This document shows, in pieces, positions 28,376 to 36,662 of a stretch of DNA of 64,000 bases (position 1 is its first letter; each line of letters starts with the position of its first letter). The translations under genes and the position numbers were made by a program. This DNA is from Pseudoalteromonas flavipulchra NCIMB 2033 = ATCC BAA-314 (lineage in GTDB: Bacteria > Pseudomonadota > Gammaproteobacteria > Enterobacterales > Alteromonadaceae). The stretch covers positions 1-64,000 of the forward strand of contig JWIH01000009.1 of the NCBI GenBank assembly GCA_000814665.1, read 5' to 3'. A model generated the notes under the pieces. It did not search any database. It was given only the letters and a program-made list of their open reading frames with translations, and had not been told where the DNA came from.

Positions 28376-29601
28376 TGCGACCCCGGGTAACTATAAACTA
28401 GTTTAATACTGCCATTAGACTGGTATTGCCCCATACACAAGTCTTGCACGGTTAGCGCTTCATGGGCTGAATCATTTTTATCACTCCAGACACTAAAAGG
28501 CCGTTGATACGTTTTTACTAGGCCGCTGACCGGCGATTGCAAATCCTCAAATGCGCTTTTTAATAAGGCTCTGTTGGTCGCGACTGAATCTGTCAGTTTT
28601 ATCTGCTCCGCTGCCGCAATAAGAAGCTTAGCAATGTCATAGCCATGGATAAATCCGGGAGCTGCTTGAACAAATCCATGCTTGGCAAACTCGGTCGGGA
28701 AAAGCTGTTTTGCACGATTAAATACCCGTGCCGAAAACGCACTTAATGGTTTATTCTCAAAAGAAAAACAGCTTTGTAGGACCGCCAATGAGACATCTGC
28801 AGATAGCTTACCCCCAACCACTTTAAAAAAGTTACCCGCAGTTATCCCCCAATGACTAACAATGGGCAGGCGCTGCGCCTCGTCAATACTTGCCATGGCT
28901 TTTACAAACTCTGCGCCCTCAATCGCATTACCAACAAAAATGATACATTGCGGCTCACTTTCAATAATATTATGGACCATGATCCGTGCTTCATTCTCTT
29001 GTGTTGCCCAGTTAAACCAAGATACGGGCAGCGCGCTGTTAGGCTTGGCCGTTTTATACTCCTCTAGTAATGTGTCGTAATTAGAGCGCCCCCATGCGGT
29101 ATCCTCAAGGAGTAAATGAGGTGCAACACAACCTTGTTGCTTTGCATAATTGATGAGTACTTTACCCGCTTTGGTGTCGTCCACAGAAAGCCTAAAAACC
29201 CAATTATCCTTACTCGGGTATCTTGTAATTGGCCCACCAGCGGCCCAAGGAACCAACAGCAGCGCTTCACTCTCATTGATAAATTTACGAAATTTAATAT
29301 AAGGAGGAGAATGAACACCACCAAGCACGAGTAAGGCATTCGGGTCTTTTAAAAATTGCTTAAAGTGAAGCAAGCTACGATTACTATTACCACGATGGTC
29401 TTTGGCCACCAATTCAATCTTATAACCTTGGATTTGATTATCTACTTCATCTAATGCGGTTAAAAATCCCATTTTTATCGCTTCAGCTGACTCATTTAAA
29501 TTAGAATAGTCAGCGTCATGATAAATACGAAACACTTGCTTGGAGTTTGCTGCGAGACAAACTGAGCTCAGGAAGCAGAAAAACAGTAATAATATTTTCA
29601 T
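28372..29601 (-). CDS. Periplasmic branched-chain amino-acid-type binding protein
   Basis: 409 residues from the ATG at 29601, giving a clean signal peptide (MKILLLFFCFLSSVCLAAN); an in-frame GTG 15 nt upstream is less likely. It has the type I periplasmic-binding fold of LivJ/amide-binding proteins: VFRIYHDADYSN, the first domain with VLGGVHSPPYIKF, and HGYDIAKLLIAAAEQ near the end. No ABC permease genes are adjacent. Instead the stop overlaps the start of the LOV hybrid kinase gene, so it most likely serves as a ligand-sensing partner of that kinase rather than in transport. Ligand unknown. Confidence 0.85.
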   Translation of the reverse strand: MKILLLFFCFLSSVCLAANSKQVFRIYHDADYSNLNESAEAIKMGFLTALDEVDNQIQGYKIELVAKDHRGNSNRSLLHFKQFLKDPNALLVLGGVHSPPYIKFRKFINESEALLLVPWAAGGPITRYPSKDNWVFRLSVDDTKAGKVLINYAKQQGCVAPHLLLEDTAWGRSNYDTLLEEYKTAKPNSALPVSWFNWATQENEARIMVHNIIESEPQCIIFVGNAIEGAEFVKAMASIDEAQRLPIVSHWGITAGNFFKVVGGKLSADVSLAVLQSCFSFENKPLSAFSARVFNRAKQLFPTEFAKHGFVQAAPGFIHGYDIAKLLIAAAEQIKLTDSVATNRALLKSAFEDLQSPVSGLVKTYQRPFSVWSDKNDSAHEALTVQDLCMGQYQSNGSIKLVYSYPGSH

Positions 29602-29711
29602 CGTATTACTAATCACTCAACACATAACTAAACTTTAGTTCAAATCATTGTGATTGCTTAATTTTATAGCGAATACCTTGCTCGTTATAAATCAGCAAGA
29701 CAATGCATGGC

Positions 29712-29745
29712 GCACAAAGAAACCGCACCCAAAGGTAGGCGCGGT
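29712..29745 (-). terminator. Terminator after the first bacterioferritin pair
   Basis: On the minus strand ACCGC (29741-29745) pairs with GCGGT (29722-29726), with an inner ACC/GGT pair. TTTCTTTG follows. Confidence 0.6.
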
Positions 29746-29753
29746 GGTTGGCA

Positions 29754-30236
29754 TCATTCAGGGCTATTAGCAAGTTGGCTCTGAATGTAGTTTGGTAAAC
29801 CAATTAGTTTGATTAAATTGATATGCTGTTCAAGCCAATAAATGTGATCCATTTCGGTGTCATCTAACAGGGTTTCGAGCATTTCACGGGTAACATAATC
29901 TTGCGCTTGCTCACACACTGCTATCACCTTTTTCAAGTGATCTTTTACCAGAATTTCCGCAGCCAAATCATTTTCTAGCATTTCTTTCACGTCAGTACCG
30001 ACGTGGATCGGCGCACGAGAAGCGGTATCTGGCGTGCCTTCCAAAAACAAAATGCGCTCCGTGATCCGCTTAGCGTGATCAAGCTCTTCTTCATATTCGT
30101 GAGATAACTTATGGTGTAGCTTCTCCAGTCCCCAATCTTCATACATTTTGGCATGAGCCAAATATTGATCCATAGAAGAAAGCTCAAGCGTAAGTTGTTT
30201 GTTGAGTAAGTCGATAACGGTAGAATTGCCTTGCAT
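29754..30236 (-). CDS. bfr: Bacterioferritin, ferroxidase-type subunit (locus 1)
   Basis: 160 residues, a four-helix-bundle bacterioferritin. Compared with E. coli Bfr, ferroxidase ligands Glu18, Glu51 and His54 (EEELDHA) and Glu127/His130 (TEMDHIYW) are kept, but heme-ligand Met52 is Leu and Glu94 is replaced by Lys (HLKKVIAV). It should oxidise Fe2+ for storage in a 24-mer cage, without binding heme itself. It lies 3 nt downstream of a second bfr gene whose subunit has the opposite pattern, so the two probably co-assemble. The E94K change could lower ferroxidase activity. Confidence 0.92.
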   Translation of the reverse strand: MQGNSTVIDLLNKQLTLELSSMDQYLAHAKMYEDWGLEKLHHKLSHEYEEELDHAKRITERILFLEGTPDTASRAPIHVGTDVKEMLENDLAAEILVKDHLKKVIAVCEQAQDYVTREMLETLLDDTEMDHIYWLEQHINLIKLIGLPNYIQSQLANSPE

Positions 30237-30239
30237 AAC

Positions 30240-30710
30240 TTACCCCTCAATCTGCGATTGCAGATAGTTTTCAATGCCGGTATTTTTGATTAAGAAGTGC
30301 TGCGTTTCGAGCCAATCCACATAGTCCTCTTCATATTCAAGAATGTCTTCAAGTAGCTCTCGACTAACATAATCCTGTTCATGTTCACACAGCGCAATTG
30401 CATCGCGCAGTGTCGGAAGCTGATCGAGTTGAAACGCTAAGTCGCACGCCATCATTTCTTCGGTGTGCTCACCTATTCGTAGCTTTTCTAAATGCTGGAG
30501 GTTTGGTAACCCTTCAAGGAATAATATGCGCTCGATAAGATCATCTGCTTGCTTCATGTCCTTGATAGATTTTTTATACGCTTTCTCGTTTAGCTCTTCC
30601 AGCCCCCAATTTTTGTACATTCTTGCGTGTAGAAAAAACTGGTTTATTGATGTTAACTCTAGCGTAAGCACTTGATTTAGCGCTGTTATGACTTGCTTAT
30701 TACCCTGCAT
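30240..30710 (-). CDS. bfr: Bacterioferritin, heme-type subunit (locus 1)
   Basis: 156 residues. It aligns over its full length with E. coli Bfr. The heme axial Met52 is present (SIKDMKQAD), but ferroxidase residues are altered: Glu51 to Asp, His54 to Gln, Glu94 to Asp and His130 to Tyr (EYEEDYVDW). It is therefore probably a heme-carrying structural subunit that needs the neighbouring ferroxidase subunit. First gene of the pair. The upstream A/T-rich region (30711-30951) must carry the promoter; I could not place it confidently. Confidence 0.92.
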   Translation of the reverse strand: MQGNKQVITALNQVLTLELTSINQFFLHARMYKNWGLEELNEKAYKKSIKDMKQADDLIERILFLEGLPNLQHLEKLRIGEHTEEMMACDLAFQLDQLPTLRDAIALCEHEQDYVSRELLEDILEYEEDYVDWLETQHFLIKNTGIENYLQSQIEG

Positions 30711-30951
30711 AGGGCCCCCTAATAATGTCGAGTGACGCCCTATAACCCTAGTTCAATATTTATTCTTCGCAAGATTAAATAAAAATAACAGTTTTCTTAA
30801 TATACCCTTTTAAAATAAACAACTTATAAGAGTATTAATAACAATTTTCATTACATTTAGGGTTTCATTTTTTGAACCGCTTGTATTCAATCAAAACTCA
30901 GAATAAAAAACTTGCTAAGTTATTGAAACTCATAAAAGCAGCTCCGGTTAC

Positions 30952-32514
30952 TCAACTCATCTGCTTTTTAACATCTAACCCTAAACGCTTTGCTAGTCGA
31001 ACTAAATTTGCTCTATCCATTTCCAGCTCTCTCGCAGCTGCCGACCAATTAAACCCATGACGTTCCATCGCGTTAACGATCAAGTCTTTTTGTAGTAGCT
31101 CAACGGCAAATTTCATGGCGACAGGAGGTGTTTTCTCTTGCGTGGTAAGGCGTTCAATCTGCTGAGTTTGTTGGTGGTGTTTTGGCGCGATGTCTATGTC
31201 ATGGATCTCAATGATATTAGCCTGCCACTGTTGATGCTTAGCTTTTAACGCTGCACGACTGACACAATGTTCAAGCTCTCTGACATTACCCGGCCAATCG
31301 TAATGCATTAACCGACTGAGTGCTTGCCTATCCATCACCACTTGTTTTGCGTTAAGCGTACCTCTTAGCTGCTCTAAAAAGAACCCAACCAGCAGCGGGA
31401 TGTCATCTAGCCTTTCGATCAGTGGAGGGACAAATAAAGGATACACACTCAAGCGATGATAAAGATCAGCCCTAAATTTTCCGCGCCTCACCTCTTCTTT
31501 TAAATCGCGATTAGTCGCAGCAACCACTCTAACATCGACAATATGAATGTGGTCAGCACCTACCGCTTGCACCTCACCGCTTTGCAGCACACGTAATAGT
31601 TTGCTCTGTAAAGTCAAACTCAGCTCACCAACTTCATCTAAAAACAGCGTGCCGCCGTCCGCGGCTGCAAATTTGCCTAACCGGTCTTTATCGGCCCCAG
31701 TAAACGCCCCTTTTTTGTGACCAAAAAGTTCACTTTCTGCTATCGAGTCAGGAAGCGCCGCACAGTTAATTTGTACGAACGGTTTGTCATTTCGTTGGGA
31801 ATTAAAGTGTACGTGTTTCGCTACCAACTCTTTACCCGTTCCCGTATCACCTTGAATAAGCACATTAAACTCAGAGCCAGCAACCAGTTCAATTTCTGAT
31901 TTAAGCGAGTGCATCACCGCACTCTCTCCAACTAAAATTTGCTTTTTAACGGACTTTTGAGATTGGGTAAGTGTAGATGCACGTGCTTGCTCATAGAGGC
32001 GCTCAGCCTCAAACATACGTAATGCACTACTTGAGACAATTGCTTGTAGGGTTTTCATATAAACCTCAGACAAGTGCTCAAAGCTATCCGGTTTAAGACA
32101 ATCAAACGTCATCAATAAGGTGCTACTTTGTAGCGCGACCTTAAATCCCATGCAGGCATGCACTGGTAAGCGACTTTCTTCGGCGAGCAATAGACCATCG
32201 TAAGGGTCGGGTAAGTCGCTATTGGCAGGAAAACTAACTAGTTCGTCAGACTCGAAAATGGACTTCAATCTAGGTTGCTCTGTAAGCAAAAATTGCCGCC
32301 CAACAGCGTCCGCACTCAACCCATTGCAAGCTAGGATAGTTAATGCATGCTGATCGCCATAAAGAATGGCGATGGCATCAGCGGTAACAGATTGACTCAA
32401 TGCTGAAAGCAAGGACTTAGCGTATTGCTTAACCTCGCGGCCCTCTCGCGCCAACGAAAGTCGTGATAACGACATACTAAGCTCAAGCAATTTGGAGAGT
32501 GCTAACGAATTCAT
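30952..32514 (-). CDS. norR: NorR, nitric-oxide-sensing sigma-54 activator
   Basis: 520 residues from the ATG at 32514, which matches the N-terminus of E. coli NorR; the in-frame TTG 24 nt upstream would overlap a binding site. GAF domain: FPANSDLPDPYDGLL contains the Asp equivalent to the non-heme iron ligand Asp99, and HACMG the Cys. The AAA+ domain has GDTGTGKE (Walker A), ESELFGHKKGAFTGAD (the GAFTGA sigma-54 loop) and LFLDEVGEL. The Fis-type HTH near the end reads NWSAAARELEMDRANLVRLAKRLG. NO binding relieves repression and activates the divergent sigma-54 promoter for the nnrS-hmp operon. Confidence 0.95.
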   Translation of the reverse strand: MNSLALSKLLELSMSLSRLSLAREGREVKQYAKSLLSALSQSVTADAIAILYGDQHALTILACNGLSADAVGRQFLLTEQPRLKSIFESDELVSFPANSDLPDPYDGLLLAEESRLPVHACMGFKVALQSSTLLMTFDCLKPDSFEHLSEVYMKTLQAIVSSSALRMFEAERLYEQARASTLTQSQKSVKKQILVGESAVMHSLKSEIELVAGSEFNVLIQGDTGTGKELVAKHVHFNSQRNDKPFVQINCAALPDSIAESELFGHKKGAFTGADKDRLGKFAAADGGTLFLDEVGELSLTLQSKLLRVLQSGEVQAVGADHIHIVDVRVVAATNRDLKEEVRRGKFRADLYHRLSVYPLFVPPLIERLDDIPLLVGFFLEQLRGTLNAKQVVMDRQALSRLMHYDWPGNVRELEHCVSRAALKAKHQQWQANIIEIHDIDIAPKHHQQTQQIERLTTQEKTPPVAMKFAVELLQKDLIVNAMERHGFNWSAAARELEMDRANLVRLAKRLGLDVKKQMS

Positions 32515-32525
32515 GTCAAAAAGAC
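32515..32525. promoter_or_regulatory. NorR site candidate 1
   Basis: GTCAAAAAGAC fits the GT-N7-AC NorR consensus. It lies directly against the norR start codon, so binding here could also limit norR expression. Confidence 0.5.
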
Positions 32526-32558
32526 TCAATTTATTCAAATAAACACTAATTAAGATAG

Positions 32559-32569
32559 GTCAATTTGAC
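32559..32569. promoter_or_regulatory. NorR site candidate 2
   Basis: GTCAATTTGAC is a perfect palindrome that fits GT-N7-AC. It is centred about 60 nt upstream of the -24 element and 44 nt from site 1. E. coli norVW has three such sites; only two are clear here. Confidence 0.7.
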
Positions 32570-32621
32570 TCAAATATCAATAATAGAATACTAATACAAT
32601 GATTTATATAGCATTTTAAAG

Positions 32622-32639
32622 TTGGCGTGACACCTGCTA
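32622..32639 (+). promoter_or_regulatory. Sigma-54 (-24/-12) promoter of the NO-defence operon
   Basis: TTGGCGTGACACCTGCTA: the GG (32624-32625) and GC (32636-32637) are separated by exactly 10 nt, as required for sigma-54. It is 38 nt before the first start codon and downstream of the NorR sites. Confidence 0.82.
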
Positions 32640-32675
32640 TGTGCAGTCTATATATCAACATTCGCAGAGTTAACG

Positions 32676-32900
32676 ATGAGCCGTGCATACCAACTTTTAA
32701 GATTTAGCAACATCGCCATTTTCACATCTCTCGCAGCGTTTATGCTGTCACTGCAAGTGAGTTTTTTTAGCGTTGAAAGCTTCAGCCTTTTCTCACAAAT
32801 TGCAGCGCATATTAGTACTATCGTATTGGCCGCCTTGATTAAGCTTGCCTACGTCATCCGCCTTGTTTGTCTATACCACCTAGGTTTGGAGGTTAAATAA
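32676..32900 (+). CDS. Small two-helix membrane protein in the NO-defence operon
   Basis: 74 residues with two hydrophobic helices (about 11-30 and 40-66) and basic ends. I recognise no domain. It is the first gene after the sigma-54 promoter and its stop codon abuts the nnrS start, so it is co-expressed with nnrS and hmp under NorR. It may be a membrane partner of NnrS or a small stress protein. The ribosome-binding site is weak. Confidence 0.7.
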   Translation: MSRAYQLLRFSNIAIFTSLAAFMLSLQVSFFSVESFSLFSQIAAHISTIVLAALIKLAYVIRLVCLYHLGLEVK

Positions 32901-34118
32901 ATGAGTTTAATCCAATTAGAAGAGCCCAGCCCAAAAGCAGTGTGTTGGTATACACCATCTACTTGGCCCGTGTTGATGCTCGGCTTTAGAGCACTATTTT
33001 TACTCGCGGGCCTATTCGCTGTCGTGAGTATTTCTGTGTGGGCTTTATTGCTCAATGGCAATGTTGTTTGGCGTAATGATTACCCAGCGACCTATTGGCA
33101 CGCCCACGAGATGCTATTTGGCTTTGGCGGTGCTGTCGTCGCCGGTTTTTTGCTAACCGCGGCAAAAAATTGGACGCAAAGACAGACATTACATGGTGGC
33201 GCACTGCTGTCACTCTGTATTATCTGGTGTGCTGCTAGGCTGAGCTTTTTTGTGGCAACTTCATCAATCATCATCACCTTGCTACTACAACTGGGTTTTT
33301 GGCTCATTGTTCTAATCAACTTAACGAGCGTAATTGTTGATGCAAAATCCAAAAACAATCGTGTTTTTATTTTTGCTGTAAGTATGTTGTGTGGCTGCAA
33401 CATCATATTTTTAATTTTACTTCACAACCAGCACTTCTTATTGTTGAGCGCTATAAGCCAAGCAACGCTAGTTGCTTACATGCTGTTGATTGGTGTAGTG
33501 GGTGGCCGCGTTATTCCATTTTTTATTGCCCGAGGATTGCAGCAAGCACAAAAACCACATACTCCAAGGTTAGACAGGACGATTTTCTACCTCGCCATCA
33601 TCTGCGTTTTCACCTATATCCTGCAGTTTGCGATACCAAATACTCACTATTTAAGTGTCGCACTCCTGCTCCTTGGGCTACTGCACTCGATAAGAGCAAC
33701 CTATTGGTTTAACGGTAAATTATTTAACGTACCACTGCTTTGGTCATTATATCTTTCATACTGTGCAATCGCAGTGGGTTTAATACTTAGCGCATACAAC
33801 AACACCTTTGCACCAGAGCATTTGCGCAGCCATCTTCACTTAGTGGCAATTAATGGCATGGGATTAATGATCTTAGCCATGATGACTCGCGTTACCTTGG
33901 GCCACACTGGTCGACTATTACAGGTAGGCACGACAACTATACTGGCGTTTATCTGTATCGCGGTATCAGGTCTTATCCGCGCATTCCTTATTCACTTTAT
34001 AAACCCGCACAATGCATGGCTGTTAAGTGCCGTGGCTTGGGTTTTTGGTTTTATGCTTTTTTTCATTACCTTCGCGCCCATGCTGATACAAAAACGCGTC
34101 GATGGGCGAATGGGTTAA
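32901..34118 (+). CDS. nnrS: NnrS-family heme-copper membrane protein
   Basis: 405 residues with about twelve hydrophobic helices. The family signature YWHAHEMLFGFGGAVVAGFLLTA (here split: YWHAHEMLFGFG and AGFLLTAAKNW) is near residue 70, with RVIPFF and HLVAINGMGLMILAMMTRV further on. NnrS proteins contain heme and copper and protect cells against nitrosative stress, notably iron-NO complexes. Translation starts right at the stop of the preceding small gene; hmp follows after 25 nt. Confidence 0.94.
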   Translation: MSLIQLEEPSPKAVCWYTPSTWPVLMLGFRALFLLAGLFAVVSISVWALLLNGNVVWRNDYPATYWHAHEMLFGFGGAVVAGFLLTAAKNWTQRQTLHGGALLSLCIIWCAARLSFFVATSSIIITLLLQLGFWLIVLINLTSVIVDAKSKNNRVFIFAVSMLCGCNIIFLILLHNQHFLLLSAISQATLVAYMLLIGVVGGRVIPFFIARGLQQAQKPHTPRLDRTIFYLAIICVFTYILQFAIPNTHYLSVALLLLGLLHSIRATYWFNGKLFNVPLLWSLYLSYCAIAVGLILSAYNNTFAPEHLRSHLHLVAINGMGLMILAMMTRVTLGHTGRLLQVGTTTILAFICIAVSGLIRAFLIHFINPHNAWLLSAVAWVFGFMLFFITFAPMLIQKRVDGRMG

Positions 34119-34143
34119 CTCTACTCTCAAATTGGAGATATTA

Positions 34144-35313
34144 ATGCTTACAAACAACACGATTGAGTTGGTAAAACAAAGTGCACCGCTATTGGCTCAG
34201 GTCGGTCCCGAGATCACCGCCAAGTTTTATCATAGCATGTTCAATCAACACCCTGAGTTAAAAGGGGTATTCAACCAATCCCATCAGGCTTCGGGAAAAC
34301 AGCCGTTGGCACTATTTGCAGCATTAGCGGCCTATGCCAATTACATTGATCAACCAGAAGTGCTCAGTGACGCCATTTTACGTATCAACCATAAGCACGT
34401 TAGCCTTGGGATTTTACCTGAGCAATACGCTATTGTTGGCCGGCATTTAATTGCAACACTCAAAGCCGAGTTCAGCGAGCAATTCACAGACGAAATAGAG
34501 CAAGCTTGGCTTAGTGCCTACCAGTTTTTAGCCGATTTATTTATCACCGCAGAGCATGGCCTGTATCAAACCGCGCTTGAGCAGCAAGGTGGGTGGCAAG
34601 GAACTCGTGAATTTACAATTGAAAAGGTGATAAGCAATACTGAAAATATTAAAAGCTTTTATCTCAAGCCTGTCGACGGTAAAGCCCTACCTCATTACCA
34701 AGCTGGACAATTTGTTTCTGTCTTTGTACCAAAAGAAGTGGCAGGGTTTCAGCAGATCCGCCAATACTCTTTGTCTGTTGCCCCCAACGGTTCGTACCTT
34801 AGGATCTCTACTAAACACGACGGTGCGGTATCGCAATATCTTCATACACTTAAGGCGGGCGACACTCTCAAGCTCACTCCACCAGCTGGAGACTTTGTCA
34901 GACAACACACAGCCAGTCCAAAGGTATACATTAGCGCTGGGGTTGGAATAACCCCTATGCTTTGCATGCTTGGTGTTCATAGCCAACATTCACCTGAAGT
35001 CGAAGCACACTTTTTACACGCGAATAAAACTCACAGTGACTTAGGTTTCAATCAAGAAATCAATGAGCTTGGTAGCAATATCCGAGATTTTAATGTGGTT
35101 ACTTGGTTGGAGTCAGAAGCCGACGGTACGCATTCTGGGCTGATGGATATCAACGCAATCAAAGATACTTTGCCGCTCACAGACGGAGAGTTCTATCTAT
35201 GCGGCCCGGTTGCCTTTATGCGCTTTATCAAAACCCAACTGATGAATGCCAGTGTACAAGCCGAGCAAATATTCTATGAGGTATTCGGTCCTCACGAAAA
35301 CCTCCCAAACTAA
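34144..35313 (+). CDS. hmp: Flavohemoglobin, nitric oxide dioxygenase
   Basis: 389 residues from the ATG at 34144, which has GGAG upstream; an in-frame ATG at 34102 lies inside nnrS and would add 14 atypical residues. The globin domain (1-135) has the proximal His in INHKHVSLGI. The reductase domain has the FAD motif RQYSLS (about 209-214) and the NAD(P)H motif GVGITPM (about 272). The protein ends in VFGPH as usual for Hmp. It converts NO and O2 to nitrate using NAD(P)H. Last gene of the NorR/sigma-54 operon. Confidence 0.96.
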   Translation: MLTNNTIELVKQSAPLLAQVGPEITAKFYHSMFNQHPELKGVFNQSHQASGKQPLALFAALAAYANYIDQPEVLSDAILRINHKHVSLGILPEQYAIVGRHLIATLKAEFSEQFTDEIEQAWLSAYQFLADLFITAEHGLYQTALEQQGGWQGTREFTIEKVISNTENIKSFYLKPVDGKALPHYQAGQFVSVFVPKEVAGFQQIRQYSLSVAPNGSYLRISTKHDGAVSQYLHTLKAGDTLKLTPPAGDFVRQHTASPKVYISAGVGITPMLCMLGVHSQHSPEVEAHFLHANKTHSDLGFNQEINELGSNIRDFNVVTWLESEADGTHSGLMDINAIKDTLPLTDGEFYLCGPVAFMRFIKTQLMNASVQAEQIFYEVFGPHENLPN

Positions 35314-35325
35314 CGAGTTAAATTT

Positions 35326-35367
35326 GGCGCCCTAATACTGTTGGTATTAGCCGGCGCCTTATATTTT
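35326..35367 (+). terminator. Terminator after hmp
   Basis: GGCGCC-CTAATAC (35326-35338) pairs with GTATTAG-CC-GGCGCC (35344-35358). TTATATTTT follows. Confidence 0.85.
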
Positions 35368-35441
35368 GCTCTGAATTAAAAAGTCGGTAGACTTGGAGAA
35401 TGAATACTATTGGTATAAAAGCGTACTTGAAGGACAACAAT

Positions 35442-35915
35442 ATGAGCGCAATTTCTAGTATCTTAGTCGTCTGCATGGGTAATATCTGCCGCTCTCCAAC
35501 TATGGAGGCGGTATTAAAGCATAAACTCGCAGCAACAGAGTTAACAATCCGTATCGATTCCGCTGGCACCATTGGCTATCATCAAGGTAACCCTCCGGAT
35601 CCACGAAGTGTCGCAGCAGGCAGCGCAAGAGGGTATGACTTTTCAGGCATTTCAGCGCAGCAAGTAAAACCCAGCGATTTTGAAGATTACGACTTAGTTT
35701 TGTGTGCAGACAACGCTAATTACCGCGATCTACTCTCCATTTGTCCTAACGACTTAGCGCATAAAGTTCAGCTGTTTTTAGCGTTTGGTGACATGACCGA
35801 GCATGAAGTGCCTGATCCTTATTATGGTGGTGAACGTGGCTTTGAACATGTGCTTGATTTAATCGAAGCCGCCAGCGAAAACATCATTAACAAAATTCGC
35901 TTATCGACAAGGTGA
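35442..35915 (+). CDS. Low-molecular-weight protein tyrosine phosphatase
   Basis: 157 residues from the ATG at 35442, which has AAGGA at 35429-35433; an in-frame start at 35400 would add 14 residues outside the family pattern. The P-loop VCMGNICRSP (C-x5-R, Cys about 11) is at the N-terminus and the general-acid Asp is in DPYYGG (about 128). It dephosphorylates protein tyrosine or small aryl phosphates in the cytoplasm. There is no capsule cluster or tyrosine kinase gene nearby, so it is probably a housekeeping member. Confidence 0.93.
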   Translation: MSAISSILVVCMGNICRSPTMEAVLKHKLAATELTIRIDSAGTIGYHQGNPPDPRSVAAGSARGYDFSGISAQQVKPSDFEDYDLVLCADNANYRDLLSICPNDLAHKVQLFLAFGDMTEHEVPDPYYGGERGFEHVLDLIEAASENIINKIRLSTR

Positions 35916-35978
35916 AATTAACTCGCTGGATCGGTACCAAACAAAGCGGTAAAAAGACCTTTTTCAGAGGCGCCGCTA

Positions 35979-36623
35979 TTGTTAGATTTAGACTTAGAAT
36001 TTCCGTTCGAGAAATTAGCTCAGGACTTACAAACCACAGGCATTAGTATTTTGCCAAATTTCGTCAGTCCCGACATTTTATCCAAGTTAGAATTGAGAAT
36101 AGCAGAGCTCAGCAGTGACGACTTTAAGCAAGCTGGAATTGGTCGTTTAGCCTCTCACGAGCAAAATAAGAAAATTCGCAGAGATAAGATTCATTGGTTA
36201 GACACCAGCAATGAGTTGGAATCTGTTTGGCTCAACTACATGGGCGAGCTAAAGGCCTATTTAAACAGACGGCTGTTTATGGGGCTCTTTAGTTATGAAA
36301 GCCACTTTGCCATTTATCCTCCAGGGGCGTTTTACAAAAAGCATATGGACGCCTTTAAGGGAAAGACCAACCGAATTCTGACCACGGTATTGTACTTAAA
36401 TCAGTCTTGGGCGTCAGACAATGGCGGCGAACTAGTTGTTTACAATCCCGATAATCACGACGAGATACTCACAACGGTACTGCCAAGTTACGGCACGCTA
36501 GTTACCTTCTTAAGTGATGAATTTCCTCATGAAGTACTGGTTGCCAACGAAAAGCGCTATTCAATTGCAGGGTGGTTTAGGGTTAACGCCAGCATTAACC
36601 ATTCGATTGATCCACCAAAATAA
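35979..36623 (+). CDS. 2-oxoglutarate/Fe(II) dioxygenase (SM-20/PHD-like)
   Basis: 214 residues starting at a TTG (35979) with AGAGG about 8 nt upstream. The double-stranded beta-helix iron site is visible: HMD in YKKHMDAFKG (about residue 121), the distal His in DEFPHEVL (about 184), and the Arg that holds 2-oxoglutarate in RYSIAGWFRVN (about 194). Bacterial relatives of the eukaryotic prolyl hydroxylases (for example Pseudomonas PPHD, which modifies EF-Tu) share this layout. The substrate here is unknown; a protein proline is plausible. Confidence 0.85.
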   Translation: MLDLDLEFPFEKLAQDLQTTGISILPNFVSPDILSKLELRIAELSSDDFKQAGIGRLASHEQNKKIRRDKIHWLDTSNELESVWLNYMGELKAYLNRRLFMGLFSYESHFAIYPPGAFYKKHMDAFKGKTNRILTTVLYLNQSWASDNGGELVVYNPDNHDEILTTVLPSYGTLVTFLSDEFPHEVLVANEKRYSIAGWFRVNASINHSIDPPK

Positions 36624-36662
36624 TTGATGAGCTCAGTCTTAAGTTTATTATCCTGAGTAAAT

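Noticed and set aside
35318..35572. Minus-strand open frame across the hmp terminator
   Set aside because: It runs through the terminator hairpin and the start of the phosphatase gene, and has no recognisable product.
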